From the NCBI RefSeq assembly GCF_003293595.1, contig NZ_CP022162.1:2213798-2277797 (forward strand): a stretch of DNA of 64,000 nt. The letters run 5' to 3'. The position numbers were made by a program, and so were the translations under genes. Source of the DNA: Microbacterium sp. PM5. GTDB lineage: Bacteria; Actinomycetota; Actinomycetes; Actinomycetales; Microbacteriaceae. The notes beneath the pieces are model-generated. The model had not been told where the DNA came from. It did not search any database and saw only the letters and a program-made list of their open reading frames with translations. Below, piece by piece: positions 36,501 to 43,183 of this stretch (position 1 is its first letter; the number at the start of each line of letters is the position of its first letter).

Positions 36501-37101
36501 CGTGAATGGCCTCTTCGGCGACCAGGGCACCAACGTCTTCGACAACACGGTGGTGACCCTGTCGACCTCCCTGTCGGCGCTGGGCTACACCGCGAAGACC
36601 ACCGCGACGACGGTGCGCTACATCGTGCAGACCCGTTCGTTCTACAACCCGGCCTTCGACGGCGGCATCCGCAGTGCGCTCGTTGATCAGACGGCGCCGG
36701 CGACCATCGACGCCTACCGGCCCGCACTGCAGTTCGGCACGACCGGAACGCCGATCTTCGCCGACCAGCCCGGTTCGCTGACGGTGACCCGTCGTGGCGA
36801 CGCCTTGCTGCAGATGCTCGTGCTGCACCTGCACGGCGACGATGCGGCGCGCGCGGAGATCGTGACGCCCACCGCGACGGATGCCGGTGGGTCGACCCCG
36901 ACCCCCGTAACGCCCGCGCCGGGAGGCTCCACCCCCGGCGATCCGACGGGATCGGGCGGCTCGGTGAGCAGCGCGCCGCGGGGTGGGTCGCTGGCCACAT
37001 CCGGACAGGATGGGACCGGCGTGCTCCTCCTGGTGGCGTGCGCCGGCATGCTCGTCGCGGGCGGCTCGGTGCTCGTGTGGCGTCGTCGCCGTCGGTCCTG
37101 A
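33553..37101 (+). CDS. Cell-surface S8 serine protease (subtilase) with PA domain
   Basis: 1182 aa from ATG 33553 (AGGAAAG upstream). Signal peptide to about residue 30, inhibitor-I9-like propeptide (about 50-160, ending near PDVVKISRIVPQS), then the catalytic triad Asp203 (AVIDTGVDY), His280 (NHGTHVAG) and Ser630 (SGTSMATPHVAG). A PA domain is inserted between His and Ser (about 470-580). Fn3-like beta domains follow to about 1100. The C-terminus is a Gly/Ser/Pro linker, LATSG (1147-1151), a membrane helix and RRRRRS, which is the layout of a sortase-anchored protein; LATSG deviates from the usual LAxTG. Likely degrades extracellular proteins while held at the cell surface. Confidence 0.92.
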   Translation: MPRTPLRARAAAAALIASCLVAAGAAPAFADTGSLDEIPVAPASAGGRTAVLPDSIASAAGPVDVFIQTDGEGALAASTDQRRQGASSATASSVAEDVAAKNEEKTKDVAADVTAVDSDARILYTSTYSVPGVAVTADAATLAQIAERPDVVKISRIVPQSIEVPAVDGATPSNGASDALTRAVDTWQQTGHTGTGVTVAVIDTGVDYTHADFGGPGTSAAYAAALASTDAPQPGSYDPSVYLGGWDFAGPTYNGAIGQPGYDPIPVPDANPIDGPGGNHGTHVAGTVLGRGVSNDLTTFRGDYRSLSSESVQKDFSISPGAAPQAGLIALKVFGDGGGSTSLTGAALEWIAQKVASGTEIDVVNLSLGTNYGAIDDPDNAKLDQIVKAGVLPVVAAGNSGDVTDVAGSPGTTESALTVAASASGHGLADAALATIGDPAQNAAEQIRVQYGQSYVWDFDVTASVIGLTDTGNLDGCRPFSAADAQRASGKIVWLEWDDSNVACGSATRFDNARDAGAVGVVLTSQSDSFENGIAGNADIPGAQLTGGESQSLRSAMTSGTLVIELRSDLRHVIDHTDPSRIDTIASFTSRGTHGSIDNVLKPDVAAPGVTITSAGNGSGAGREVMSGTSMATPHVAGIAALVKEAHPDWAPERVRQQIMNTAAHDVLTVGSNPIAYGPARVGTGRIDALAAVRGTISLLSEENGDLLSASFGVVNVGTQPVVQTRTIRVGNDGPTAQTVALRYAPRTETPGVSYDVSPASVTVPAKGSVAVTLTLRIDDPTALRHTIDPTMSKIVDTAPRQFVTDASGVLEAIGPVGTFPVRLSVYAAPRPYSETHVDGVAFQGATGSLAMSGRGLDQGAGSERYRSMMVPLILGATSPALSFPAGSAQHTLKSADILAVGASSTAPLLSDPTQGVLTFGVQMAGEWARMSPLTWPMVQLDVNGDSRPDFIVQLQPGQDADGDIPVAMTIDAVTGDVIEQRPVNGLFGDQGTNVFDNTVVTLSTSLSALGYTAKTTATTVRYIVQTRSFYNPAFDGGIRSALVDQTAPATIDAYRPALQFGTTGTPIFADQPGSLTVTRRGDALLQMLVLHLHGDDAARAEIVTPTATDAGGSTPTPVTPAPGGSTPGDPTGSGGSVSSAPRGGSLATSGQDGTGVLLLVACAGMLVAGGSVLVWRRRRRS

Positions 37102-37112
37102 CCGCCGTCGTC

Positions 37113-37150
37113 GCAGGCGCCCCGCATCCCGAAGGGTGCGGGGCGCCTGC
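37113..37150. terminator. Terminator hairpin after the subtilase gene
   Basis: GCAGGCGCCCCGCA, 10-nt loop (itself CCC/GGG), TGCGGGGCGCCTGC: a perfect 14-bp stem 11 bp after the stop. No T tract. Confidence 0.75.
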
Positions 37151-37172
37151 GGGCGCGGCAGACTGGGCAGGG

Positions 37173-37748
37173 ATGTCCTCGCATACCCTCCTGATCTCCG
37201 ACCCCCGCGCGGTCCGAGCCATGGCGAACCCCTTGCGCCAGGTGGCTGTCGACGAGCTGTATCGCCGCCAGGGGCCGGCCACGGCCACCGAGCTGGCGGA
37301 GCTGGTCGGGTTGTCGCCGAGTGCGATGAGCTACCACCTGCGCGCGGTCGAGGCGACGGGGCTCATCCGCCGCGGGGAGTCCACCGACGGCCGGGAACGG
37401 CCGTGGCTTCCCGCCGCCCCGGACTACTCGCTCGTCGCGAGCGCCGACGCCGACGCCGTGCACCGCACCATCTTGATCGACTCGCGACTGACCCCGATGC
37501 GTCAGCGCATGGAAGAGGTCTTGGCGGCGCGGTCGGTACGACCTCCGGATGCCGATATCGCCTACATGGTGCTGGCCACGGGCCAGATGCTCCTCGCTCC
37601 CGATGAGGTGGCGCGTCTGCAGGAGCGTGTGCAGGAGATCTTCGACGAGTACGAGGCATTGAGCGCCGACCGTCGTGAAACCGGGGATCTGCGCCGCTCG
37701 CGCTACATGTGGTCGGTACTTCCGGAACGCGTCCAACCGGAAGACTAG
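37173..37748 (+). CDS. ArsR/HTH_20-type transcriptional regulator
   Basis: 191 aa from ATG 37173. An N-terminal winged helix reads DPRAVRAMANPLRQVAVDEL, then ATELAELVGLSPSAMSYHLR (recognition helix) and GLIRRGESTDGRERPW (wing). The C-terminal part (about 90-191) is helical and charged with no ligand motif. Controls an unknown target; its stop codon overlaps that of the convergent MerR gene (shared TAG/CTA), so the two transcripts run tail to tail. Confidence 0.82.
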   Translation: MSSHTLLISDPRAVRAMANPLRQVAVDELYRRQGPATATELAELVGLSPSAMSYHLRAVEATGLIRRGESTDGRERPWLPAAPDYSLVASADADAVHRTILIDSRLTPMRQRMEEVLAARSVRPPDADIAYMVLATGQMLLAPDEVARLQERVQEIFDEYEALSADRRETGDLRRSRYMWSVLPERVQPED

Positions 37749-38122
37749 ACCGTTGCTGCTTCCGAGACGCCCCCGCGGAAGTGGGCGATCTTGTCGTCCA
37801 TGACCGCGATCGCGCGAGACAGCACGCGCCGGCGCTCTTCGAGGGCGGCACGCCGCTCCCGGAGGAAGTCCACGGGGTTCACCGCCCCGCGCGACCCGTG
37901 CAGCAGATCGGCGAACGTGCGCAGGTCGTCGATGCCGAGTCCGGCATCCTTCATACACGTGACCACGCCGATCCAGGCGAGATCGCTGTCGCTGAACACT
38001 CGATGATTGCGGTGATCGCGCTCGAGCGGGCCGATGATCCCCTCGTCCTCGTAGTAGCGGAGGGTGTCGGCCGAAAGGCCGCTCGCCGCGACGGCCTCGC
38101 CCATCGTGAGCATCGTGGTCAT
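37745..38122 (-). CDS. MerR-family regulator
   Basis: 125 aa. MerR layout: winged helix MGEAVAASGLSADTLRYYED, second helix-wing NHRVFSDSDLAWIGVVTCMK and a C-terminal dimerisation coil (about 80-118). No conserved Cys for metals, so an organic or redox signal is more likely. It begins four bases inside the end of the aldo/keto reductase gene and shares its transcript, and MerR regulators of this type often control the enzyme they sit with (inference). Confidence 0.88.
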   Translation of the reverse strand: MTTMLTMGEAVAASGLSADTLRYYEDEGIIGPLERDHRNHRVFSDSDLAWIGVVTCMKDAGLGIDDLRTFADLLHGSRGAVNPVDFLRERRAALEERRRVLSRAIAVMDDKIAHFRGGVSEAATV

Positions 38123-39066
38123 TGCGCCTCCCTTCCGTCGAGCACGGCGCGCGCCTCGGCATCCAACGGCAGGGCGAGCGCGTCCATCGCCTCATCCAAC
38201 TGTGCGATGTCGGAGACCCCCACGATGGGCGTGACCGCCGGCGTGCCGCCGATCAGCCACGCGAGCACCACCTGGTTGCGCGTGGCGTCGAGGCGCTGCG
38301 CGACGCGGTCCAGCGCGGCCAGGCGCCGCTCGGTGTCGGGATGCCGGTACGCGTGCGGTAGCCGCTCCGGTCGTGCGTACGCTCCCGAGAGCAGCGTCGT
38401 GTAGGCCCACATGCCGAGCCCCTCGGCGGCGGCGTAGTCGAGGGATTCGGCGGTGGCGGCCATGTGGCCCGACGGCAGCGGCACGAAGGGGATCGGCTGG
38501 AGGTAGCTGTGCCGCAGTTGGAGGGCATCGTAGGAGGCCAGTCCGCGCGTGCGAGCGAGGGAGCGCGCACGCTCGACGCGCCAGGTCGCGTGGTTCGACG
38601 CACCCAGTCGGCGGACGCGCCCCTCGGCGACGAGCGATCCGAACGCCTCGACTTGCTCCTCGAGGGGAGCCGCGCGGTCCTCGATGTGCGCCCAGAGCAG
38701 ATCGATGACGTCCACACCGAGACGGGCCATCGACGATGCGACCGCCTCCTCGACGGCGCGCGGGCCCAGACCCTCCATCGGCGCGTCCCACGTGCCGGGC
38801 ACCGTCGGGTTCGCGCCGACCTTGGTCGAGATCGAGATGTGCTCGCGGATGCCGGGGTTCCGGCGCAGCCATCGTCCGATCACGGTCTCGCTCGCGCCGC
38901 CGTGCCCCGTGGGTGACTCCCAGAAGGCGTAGTTGTCGGAGGTGTCGAGCCAGCGGCCGCCCCGCGCCACGTAGTGGTCGAGCAGCGCGAACGCGGTGGT
39001 CTCATCCTGTCGCGTGCCGAACCAGATCGTGCCGAGAGCCAGTTCGCTGCGGTGAGTGGTGTCCAT
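38119..39066 (-). CDS. Aldo/keto reductase
   Basis: 315 aa from ATG 39066; an upstream TTG or GTG frame adds 13 residues with no AKR character. Barrel features: the TSDNYAFWESPTGHGGASE segment with Asp and Tyr of the AKR tetrad, the Lys segment HISISTKVGANP, and VIDLLWAHIEDRAAPLEEQV in which the usual catalytic His is in WAHIED. Ends with the NADPH-binding region WLIGGTPAVTPIVGVSDIAQ. Reduces carbonyls with NADPH; substrate unknown. Forms an operon with the MerR regulator. Confidence 0.88.
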   Translation of the reverse strand: MDTTHRSELALGTIWFGTRQDETTAFALLDHYVARGGRWLDTSDNYAFWESPTGHGGASETVIGRWLRRNPGIREHISISTKVGANPTVPGTWDAPMEGLGPRAVEEAVASSMARLGVDVIDLLWAHIEDRAAPLEEQVEAFGSLVAEGRVRRLGASNHATWRVERARSLARTRGLASYDALQLRHSYLQPIPFVPLPSGHMAATAESLDYAAAEGLGMWAYTTLLSGAYARPERLPHAYRHPDTERRLAALDRVAQRLDATRNQVVLAWLIGGTPAVTPIVGVSDIAQLDEAMDALALPLDAEARAVLDGREAQ

Positions 39067-39146
39067 GGCTCCACAGCACACCACCTGGAGCGCGCTCCAT
39101 GTCAAACGCAGAACGGGAGCTCAGCCACGCGACCCAGCCGTGTACC

Positions 39147-39165
39147 TTAGGTAAGGCAATCCTTA
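39147..39165. promoter_or_regulatory. Iron box (IdeR/DtxR type) upstream of htaA
   Basis: TTAGGTAAGGCAATCCTTA matches the 19-bp consensus TTAGGTTAGGCTAACCTAA at most positions (family knowledge). It lies 41 bp before the htaA start in the 139-bp divergent gap. Repression with Fe2+ is expected. Confidence 0.8.
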
Positions 39166-39205
39166 TTCAAGACCGGGCCCCGGTCGTCGTCCCACAGGAG
39201 CTTCC

Positions 39206-40054
39206 GTGCGCCCTGCCCCGTCTGCGCGTTCCGCCGCGATCGTCCTGCTCGCGGTCGTTGCGGCCGTCTCTCCCGCCGTCCCCGCCGCCGCGACGGGAGA
39301 GGCCGATCCCGCCGACTGCACGGTGACGTCCGCATCGCTGACGTGGGGGTTCAAGGAGTCGTTCCGCTCCTACATCTCGGGCTCGATCGCCCGCGGTGGG
39401 TGGGAGACGGTCGATGGTGCGACATACACCACGCCCGCCTTCCACTGGTCCGCCGGCACCGGCACCGTCGCCCCGGACGGCACCGTCGGCGCGGTCTCCT
39501 TCCCCGGCGGCATCCGCTTCACGGGGCACGACGGTCTGCTCGACACGACCGTCGCCCACCCCACGCTCGAGCTGTCGGCGGGTGGGGCTCGGCTGCTCCT
39601 CGACGTCGCGGGCGTCTCGATGGAGAACGCAATGGCCGGCGACGGCACCGTCGACACGGTCACTCAGACGCCGTTCGTCACGGTCGACGCGGCCGCGATC
39701 GAATACATGCGTGCCGGTGACGTCGTCACGGTCTCCGCGACGGATGCCGCGACCGCCGTGACCGAGGAGGGCTTCGCCGCCTTCGGCAGCTACCCGGCCG
39801 GAACGGCGTTCGACCCGCTCACGTTCTCGGTCACGGCGCAGTGCCCGGCATCCACCCCGACCGCCGAGGTGGCGCCCGGCGCCCCTGCGGAATCTGGGAC
39901 GGACGACGCCGCACTCGCCGCGAGCCGTGAGCCCTCGGCGCCGGTCGGGGCGATCGCCGGAGCGGCCGCCGTTGTCGTCGCGGCCGCAGCGGCCGCGCTG
40001 CTCTTCGTCCGTCGGCGTCACAACCGCGCCGGCGCGGAAGGGGAGGGCTCGTGA
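39206..40054 (+). CDS. htaA: HtaA-domain haem-binding surface protein
   Basis: 282 aa from GTG 39206 (AGGAG upstream). Signal peptide to about residue 30, a single HtaA domain (about 38-205) with LTWGFKESFRSYISG and IRFTGHDGLLDTTVAHP. Tyr56 and His108 align with the haem-ligating Tyr and the conserved His of Corynebacterium HtaA (family knowledge, same spacing within a residue). A Pro/Ala linker and one membrane helix with RRRHNR follow, so it is membrane-anchored and faces the wall. It captures haem and passes it to the HmuT transporter encoded next. First gene of an iron-boxed operon, overlapping hmuT by four bases. Confidence 0.9.
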   Translation: MRPAPSARSAAIVLLAVVAAVSPAVPAAATGEADPADCTVTSASLTWGFKESFRSYISGSIARGGWETVDGATYTTPAFHWSAGTGTVAPDGTVGAVSFPGGIRFTGHDGLLDTTVAHPTLELSAGGARLLLDVAGVSMENAMAGDGTVDTVTQTPFVTVDAAAIEYMRAGDVVTVSATDAATAVTEEGFAAFGSYPAGTAFDPLTFSVTAQCPASTPTAEVAPGAPAESGTDDAALAASREPSAPVGAIAGAAAVVVAAAAAALLFVRRRHNRAGAEGEGS

Positions 40055-41190
40055 TCCTCCGCCGCGTTGCGGCGACGGCGCTGAGTCTCGTCGTCGTGCT
40101 CCTGGCCGGCTGCTCCGCCGCGGCGGCGCCCGCCGAGCCCACGGCATCCACTCCGCGTGTCGCGTTGTCGGATGTCCGCCCGCTCGCCGACCCCAAGGCG
40201 TACGTCGGCCCCTCGACCGCGACGCTCGACGACGCCGCGATCGAGCCCGTCCTCGCCTCGCCGTCGTCGCAGCTGCCGGTCACCGTGACCTCCCACGACC
40301 TGTCGGGCGATGTGGAGGTCACCGTCACCGACGCCTCCCGGGTCATCGCCATGGACCTCTCCGGTTCCCTCGCGGCGACCGTCGCGGGGCTCGGCTTCGC
40401 GGATCGACTGGTCGGCCGCGACATCTCGACCACCTTCGCGGGCGTGAGCGACCTGCCCGTGATCACCTCCAGCGGCCACTCCGTCAACGCGGAGGCGATC
40501 ATCGGGCTCGCGCCGACGCTCGTCATCACGGACGGGAGCATCGGTCCGGCCGACGTGGTCCAGCAGCTGCGCGACGTCGGCATCACGGTGGTGTTCGTCG
40601 AGCGCTCGTCCTCGTTCGCGGGCGCCGTCGCGCAGGCGCGCGCCGTCGCCGCGATCTTCGGTGCCGCCGACGCCGGAGAGCTGCTGGCCGACCGCATCGA
40701 GCGCGAGCTGCAGACCGTCACCGCGCAGATCTCCCGGATCGCGCCCGCCGCCGAGTCCGAGCGGCTGCGCATGGTCTTCCTGTATCTGCGCGGGACATCG
40801 GGCATCTACTACCTGTTCGGCAACGAGTCCGGCGCCGACGACCTCATCGGCGCCCTCGGCGGGATCGACGTCGCCGGTCAGCTGGGCTGGCGCGGCATGC
40901 AGCCGATGACCGACGAGGCCATGGTCGCCGCCGACCCCGACCTGATCCTCGTCATGACCGCCGGCATCGCCTCGGTCGGCGGCATCGACGGGCTGCTCGC
41001 CGAGAAGCCCGCGATCGCGCTCACCGCCGCGGGCCAGCACCGACGCTTCGTCGACATGGCGGACGGACAGATCCTCTCGTTCGGCCCGCGGTCGGCGGAG
41101 GTGCTGGACGCGCTCGCGCGGGCGGTCTATGCGCCCGACGATCCGTCGGATGCCGCGTCGCGGGCCGTGCCGGGGGAGCCGGGCCCGTGA
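40051..41190 (+). CDS. hmuT: Hemin ABC transporter binding lipoprotein
   Basis: 379 aa from GTG 40051. Lipoprotein signal with LAGC lipobox. Class III periplasmic-binding fold: VIAMDLSGSLAATVAGLG, VITSSGHSVNAEAIIGLAPT, then GRDISTTFAG linker and QILSFGPRSAEVLDALARAV. Residues 45-100 form an extra N-terminal segment before the fold, common in HmuT of actinobacteria. It binds haem outside the membrane for HmuUV. Four-base overlaps with both neighbours show coupled translation. Confidence 0.9.
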   Translation: MILRRVAATALSLVVVLLAGCSAAAAPAEPTASTPRVALSDVRPLADPKAYVGPSTATLDDAAIEPVLASPSSQLPVTVTSHDLSGDVEVTVTDASRVIAMDLSGSLAATVAGLGFADRLVGRDISTTFAGVSDLPVITSSGHSVNAEAIIGLAPTLVITDGSIGPADVVQQLRDVGITVVFVERSSSFAGAVAQARAVAAIFGAADAGELLADRIERELQTVTAQISRIAPAAESERLRMVFLYLRGTSGIYYLFGNESGADDLIGALGGIDVAGQLGWRGMQPMTDEAMVAADPDLILVMTAGIASVGGIDGLLAEKPAIALTAAGQHRRFVDMADGQILSFGPRSAEVLDALARAVYAPDDPSDAASRAVPGEPGP

Positions 41191-42296
41191 CCCGGGTCGC
41201 CCCCGCGGTCTCACCCCGTCCGTCGCGCGACGCGGCGACGCGGGTGCCGCCGCCCCCGCGCCGTCGGGGCCGCGCGGGGGCCGTCTACGCGGTGACGGCG
41301 GCCCTGCTCGTGGTCGGGGTCATCCTCTCGGCGGGGATCGGTCAGTTGCCCGTCGGCCCGGCGGAGGTCGTCGGTTCCCTGCTGCGCTCCCTCGGCATCC
41401 CGAACGCCTGGGCACCGTCGACGCCGTTGATCGAGCAGACGCTGTGGCAGATCCGGTTTCCCCGCGTGGCCATGTCGGTGCTGGTGGGAGCGTTGCTCGC
41501 GCTTGCCGGCGCCGTCATGCAGGCCATCTTCGCCAACCCCCTGGCCGAGCCCGGTGTCGTCGGGGTGTCTTCGGGCGCCGCCGTCGGGGCCGCCGCCGCG
41601 ATCACTCTCGGCCTCACCTCCCTCGGCGGCTGGGCGACCGCCGCGTTCGCCTTCGTCGGAGGGCTGGCGGCGACCCTCGTCGTCTACGCGACGGCGCGGT
41701 CGCAGGGGCGCACCGAATCGGTCACGCTGATCCTCACCGGCATCGCGGTCAACGCCTTCACGGGAGCCGCGCTCGCCGTGCTGATGTTCGCGGGTGACAC
41801 GGCTTCTCGCGAGCAGATCGTCTTCTGGCAGCTCGGCTCGATGAACGGCTCCCGGTGGACCGAGGTCGGGCTCGTCGGCCTGGTCGGGCTGGCCGCGGCA
41901 TCCGCCACGGTCGGTCTCGCCCGCCGGCTCGACCTGCTGGCCCTCGGCGACCGGACGGCGGCGCACCTGGGGGTGCGGGTCGAACGGCTGCGCGTGGTCG
42001 CGATCGTGCTGGTCGCCCTGCTCACGGGGGTCGCCGTGGCCTTCGTGGGCATCATCGCCTTCGTGGGGCTGGTGGTGCCGCACGTGATGCGGATGCTGCT
42101 GGGTCCCTCCAACCGCGCGCTGCTTCCCGCCTCGCTGCTCGGCGGGGCGGTGGTGCTGGTCTACGCCGACCTTCTCGCCCGCACCGTGATCCCGTCCGCG
42201 GACCTCCCCATCGGCGTGCTGACGTCGCTCGTCGGCGGGCCGTTCTTCTACGTGCTCATCCGCCGCACCCGTCGCCGCGCCGGAGGCTGGGCATGA
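41187..42296 (+). CDS. hmuU: Hemin ABC transporter permease
   Basis: 369 aa from GTG 41187. The first 35 residues are Pro/Arg-rich and cytoplasmic. A FecCD-type permease then fills the rest with about ten membrane helices; landmark segments are RFPRVAMSVLVGALLALAGA, NPLAEPGVVGVSSGAAVGAA and AVAFVGIIAFVGLVVPHVMR. It moves haem across the membrane with HmuV. GTGA and ATGA overlaps with hmuT and hmuV. Confidence 0.92.
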   Translation: MTRVAPAVSPRPSRDAATRVPPPPRRRGRAGAVYAVTAALLVVGVILSAGIGQLPVGPAEVVGSLLRSLGIPNAWAPSTPLIEQTLWQIRFPRVAMSVLVGALLALAGAVMQAIFANPLAEPGVVGVSSGAAVGAAAAITLGLTSLGGWATAAFAFVGGLAATLVVYATARSQGRTESVTLILTGIAVNAFTGAALAVLMFAGDTASREQIVFWQLGSMNGSRWTEVGLVGLVGLAAASATVGLARRLDLLALGDRTAAHLGVRVERLRVVAIVLVALLTGVAVAFVGIIAFVGLVVPHVMRMLLGPSNRALLPASLLGGAVVLVYADLLARTVIPSADLPIGVLTSLVGGPFFYVLIRRTRRRAGGWA

Positions 42297-43090
42297 GCGG
42301 GCTCGCCTATGCGCTCCGCGACGTGTCCTATCGGGTCGGGGCGCCCGGGGGAGGCGTCGAGATCCTCGCGGGCGTCACCCTCGACATCGCGTACGGACGG
42401 GTGCTGGCGCTCGTCGGCCCCAACGGCGCCGGGAAATCCACTCTCCTGAGCGTGCTGACCGGGGATGCCCTGCCTTCCGCCGGCACGGTGGAGCTCGACG
42501 GGCGTCCGCTCGCCCAGTGGCGGGCGCGGGAGCTCGCACGCGCACGGTCGGTCCTTCTGCAGTCGCATCAGGTCGCATTCTCGTTCACGGCGGCCGACGT
42601 CGTGGAGATGGGCCGAGCGCCCTGGATCAACACGGCGCGGGCCGACGACGACGATCGCCTCATCGCCGAGGCGCTGAGGCGGGCGGACGTGTCTCATCTG
42701 CGTGAGCGGGAGTTCCCGTCGTTGTCGGGCGGCGAGAAGGCGCGGGTGTCGCTGGCCCGCGTGCTGGCGCAGGACACGCCCGTCGTGCTGCTCGACGAGC
42801 CCACGGCCGCCCTCGACCTCCGTCACCAGGAGGACGTGCTGCGGATCGCGCGCGAGCTGGCGGCGGAGGGGCGCGCGGTGGTCGTGGTGCTCCACGACCT
42901 GTCGCTCGCCGGCGCCTACGCAGACGAGATCGCGGTCATCGATCGCGGACGACTCGTAGCGCACGGCCAACCCGCGGAGGTCTTGGCGGAGGAGCGGATC
43001 GCCGAGGTCTACGGCATCCCCGTGCGCGTGCTGGCCGACCCCGACACCGGCCGGCCGATCGTCCTCGTCCGGCGCGATCCATCGGGATGA
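42293..43090 (+). CDS. hmuV: Hemin ABC transporter ATPase
   Basis: 265 aa. Walker A GPNGAGKS (about 43-50), Q-loop LLQSHQVAFSFTAADVVEMG, signature LSGGEKARVSLARVLAQ, Walker B VVLLDEPTAALDL, H-loop VLHDLSLA. A FepC/BtuD-type ATPase matching HmuU. Last gene of the htaA-hmuTUV operon; a second iron box starts 11 bp after its stop, so the next gene has its own iron-controlled promoter. Confidence 0.92.
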   Translation: MSGLAYALRDVSYRVGAPGGGVEILAGVTLDIAYGRVLALVGPNGAGKSTLLSVLTGDALPSAGTVELDGRPLAQWRARELARARSVLLQSHQVAFSFTAADVVEMGRAPWINTARADDDDRLIAEALRRADVSHLREREFPSLSGGEKARVSLARVLAQDTPVVLLDEPTAALDLRHQEDVLRIARELAAEGRAVVVVLHDLSLAGAYADEIAVIDRGRLVAHGQPAEVLAEERIAEVYGIPVRVLADPDTGRPIVLVRRDPSG

Positions 43091-43100
43091 ATGGACTAAA

Positions 43101-43119
43101 TAAGGTTAGGCTAAGCTAA
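43101..43119. promoter_or_regulatory. Second iron box, upstream of the large HtaA protein
   Basis: TAAGGTTAGGCTAAGCTAA matches the IdeR/DtxR consensus closely, with flanking TAAG/TTAA steps giving partly overlapping half-sites. It lies 65 bp before the GTG at 43184. Confidence 0.8.
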
Positions 43120-43183
43120 GTTAAAGCTGAGCGTTTGCCCTGCGGCATCCGCATCCTTTCGCCACACTCCTGGAGGTTCTCCC

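Noticed and set aside
34110..36686. 858-residue frame inside the subtilase gene, different phase
   Set aside because: Extremely Arg-rich out-of-frame translation; the subtilase frame has an intact catalytic triad.
36991..37005. LATSG as a standard sortase LAxTG motif
   Set aside because: Kept only as an atypical candidate: the Thr-Gly pair is replaced by Ser-Gly, so normal sorting cannot be assumed.
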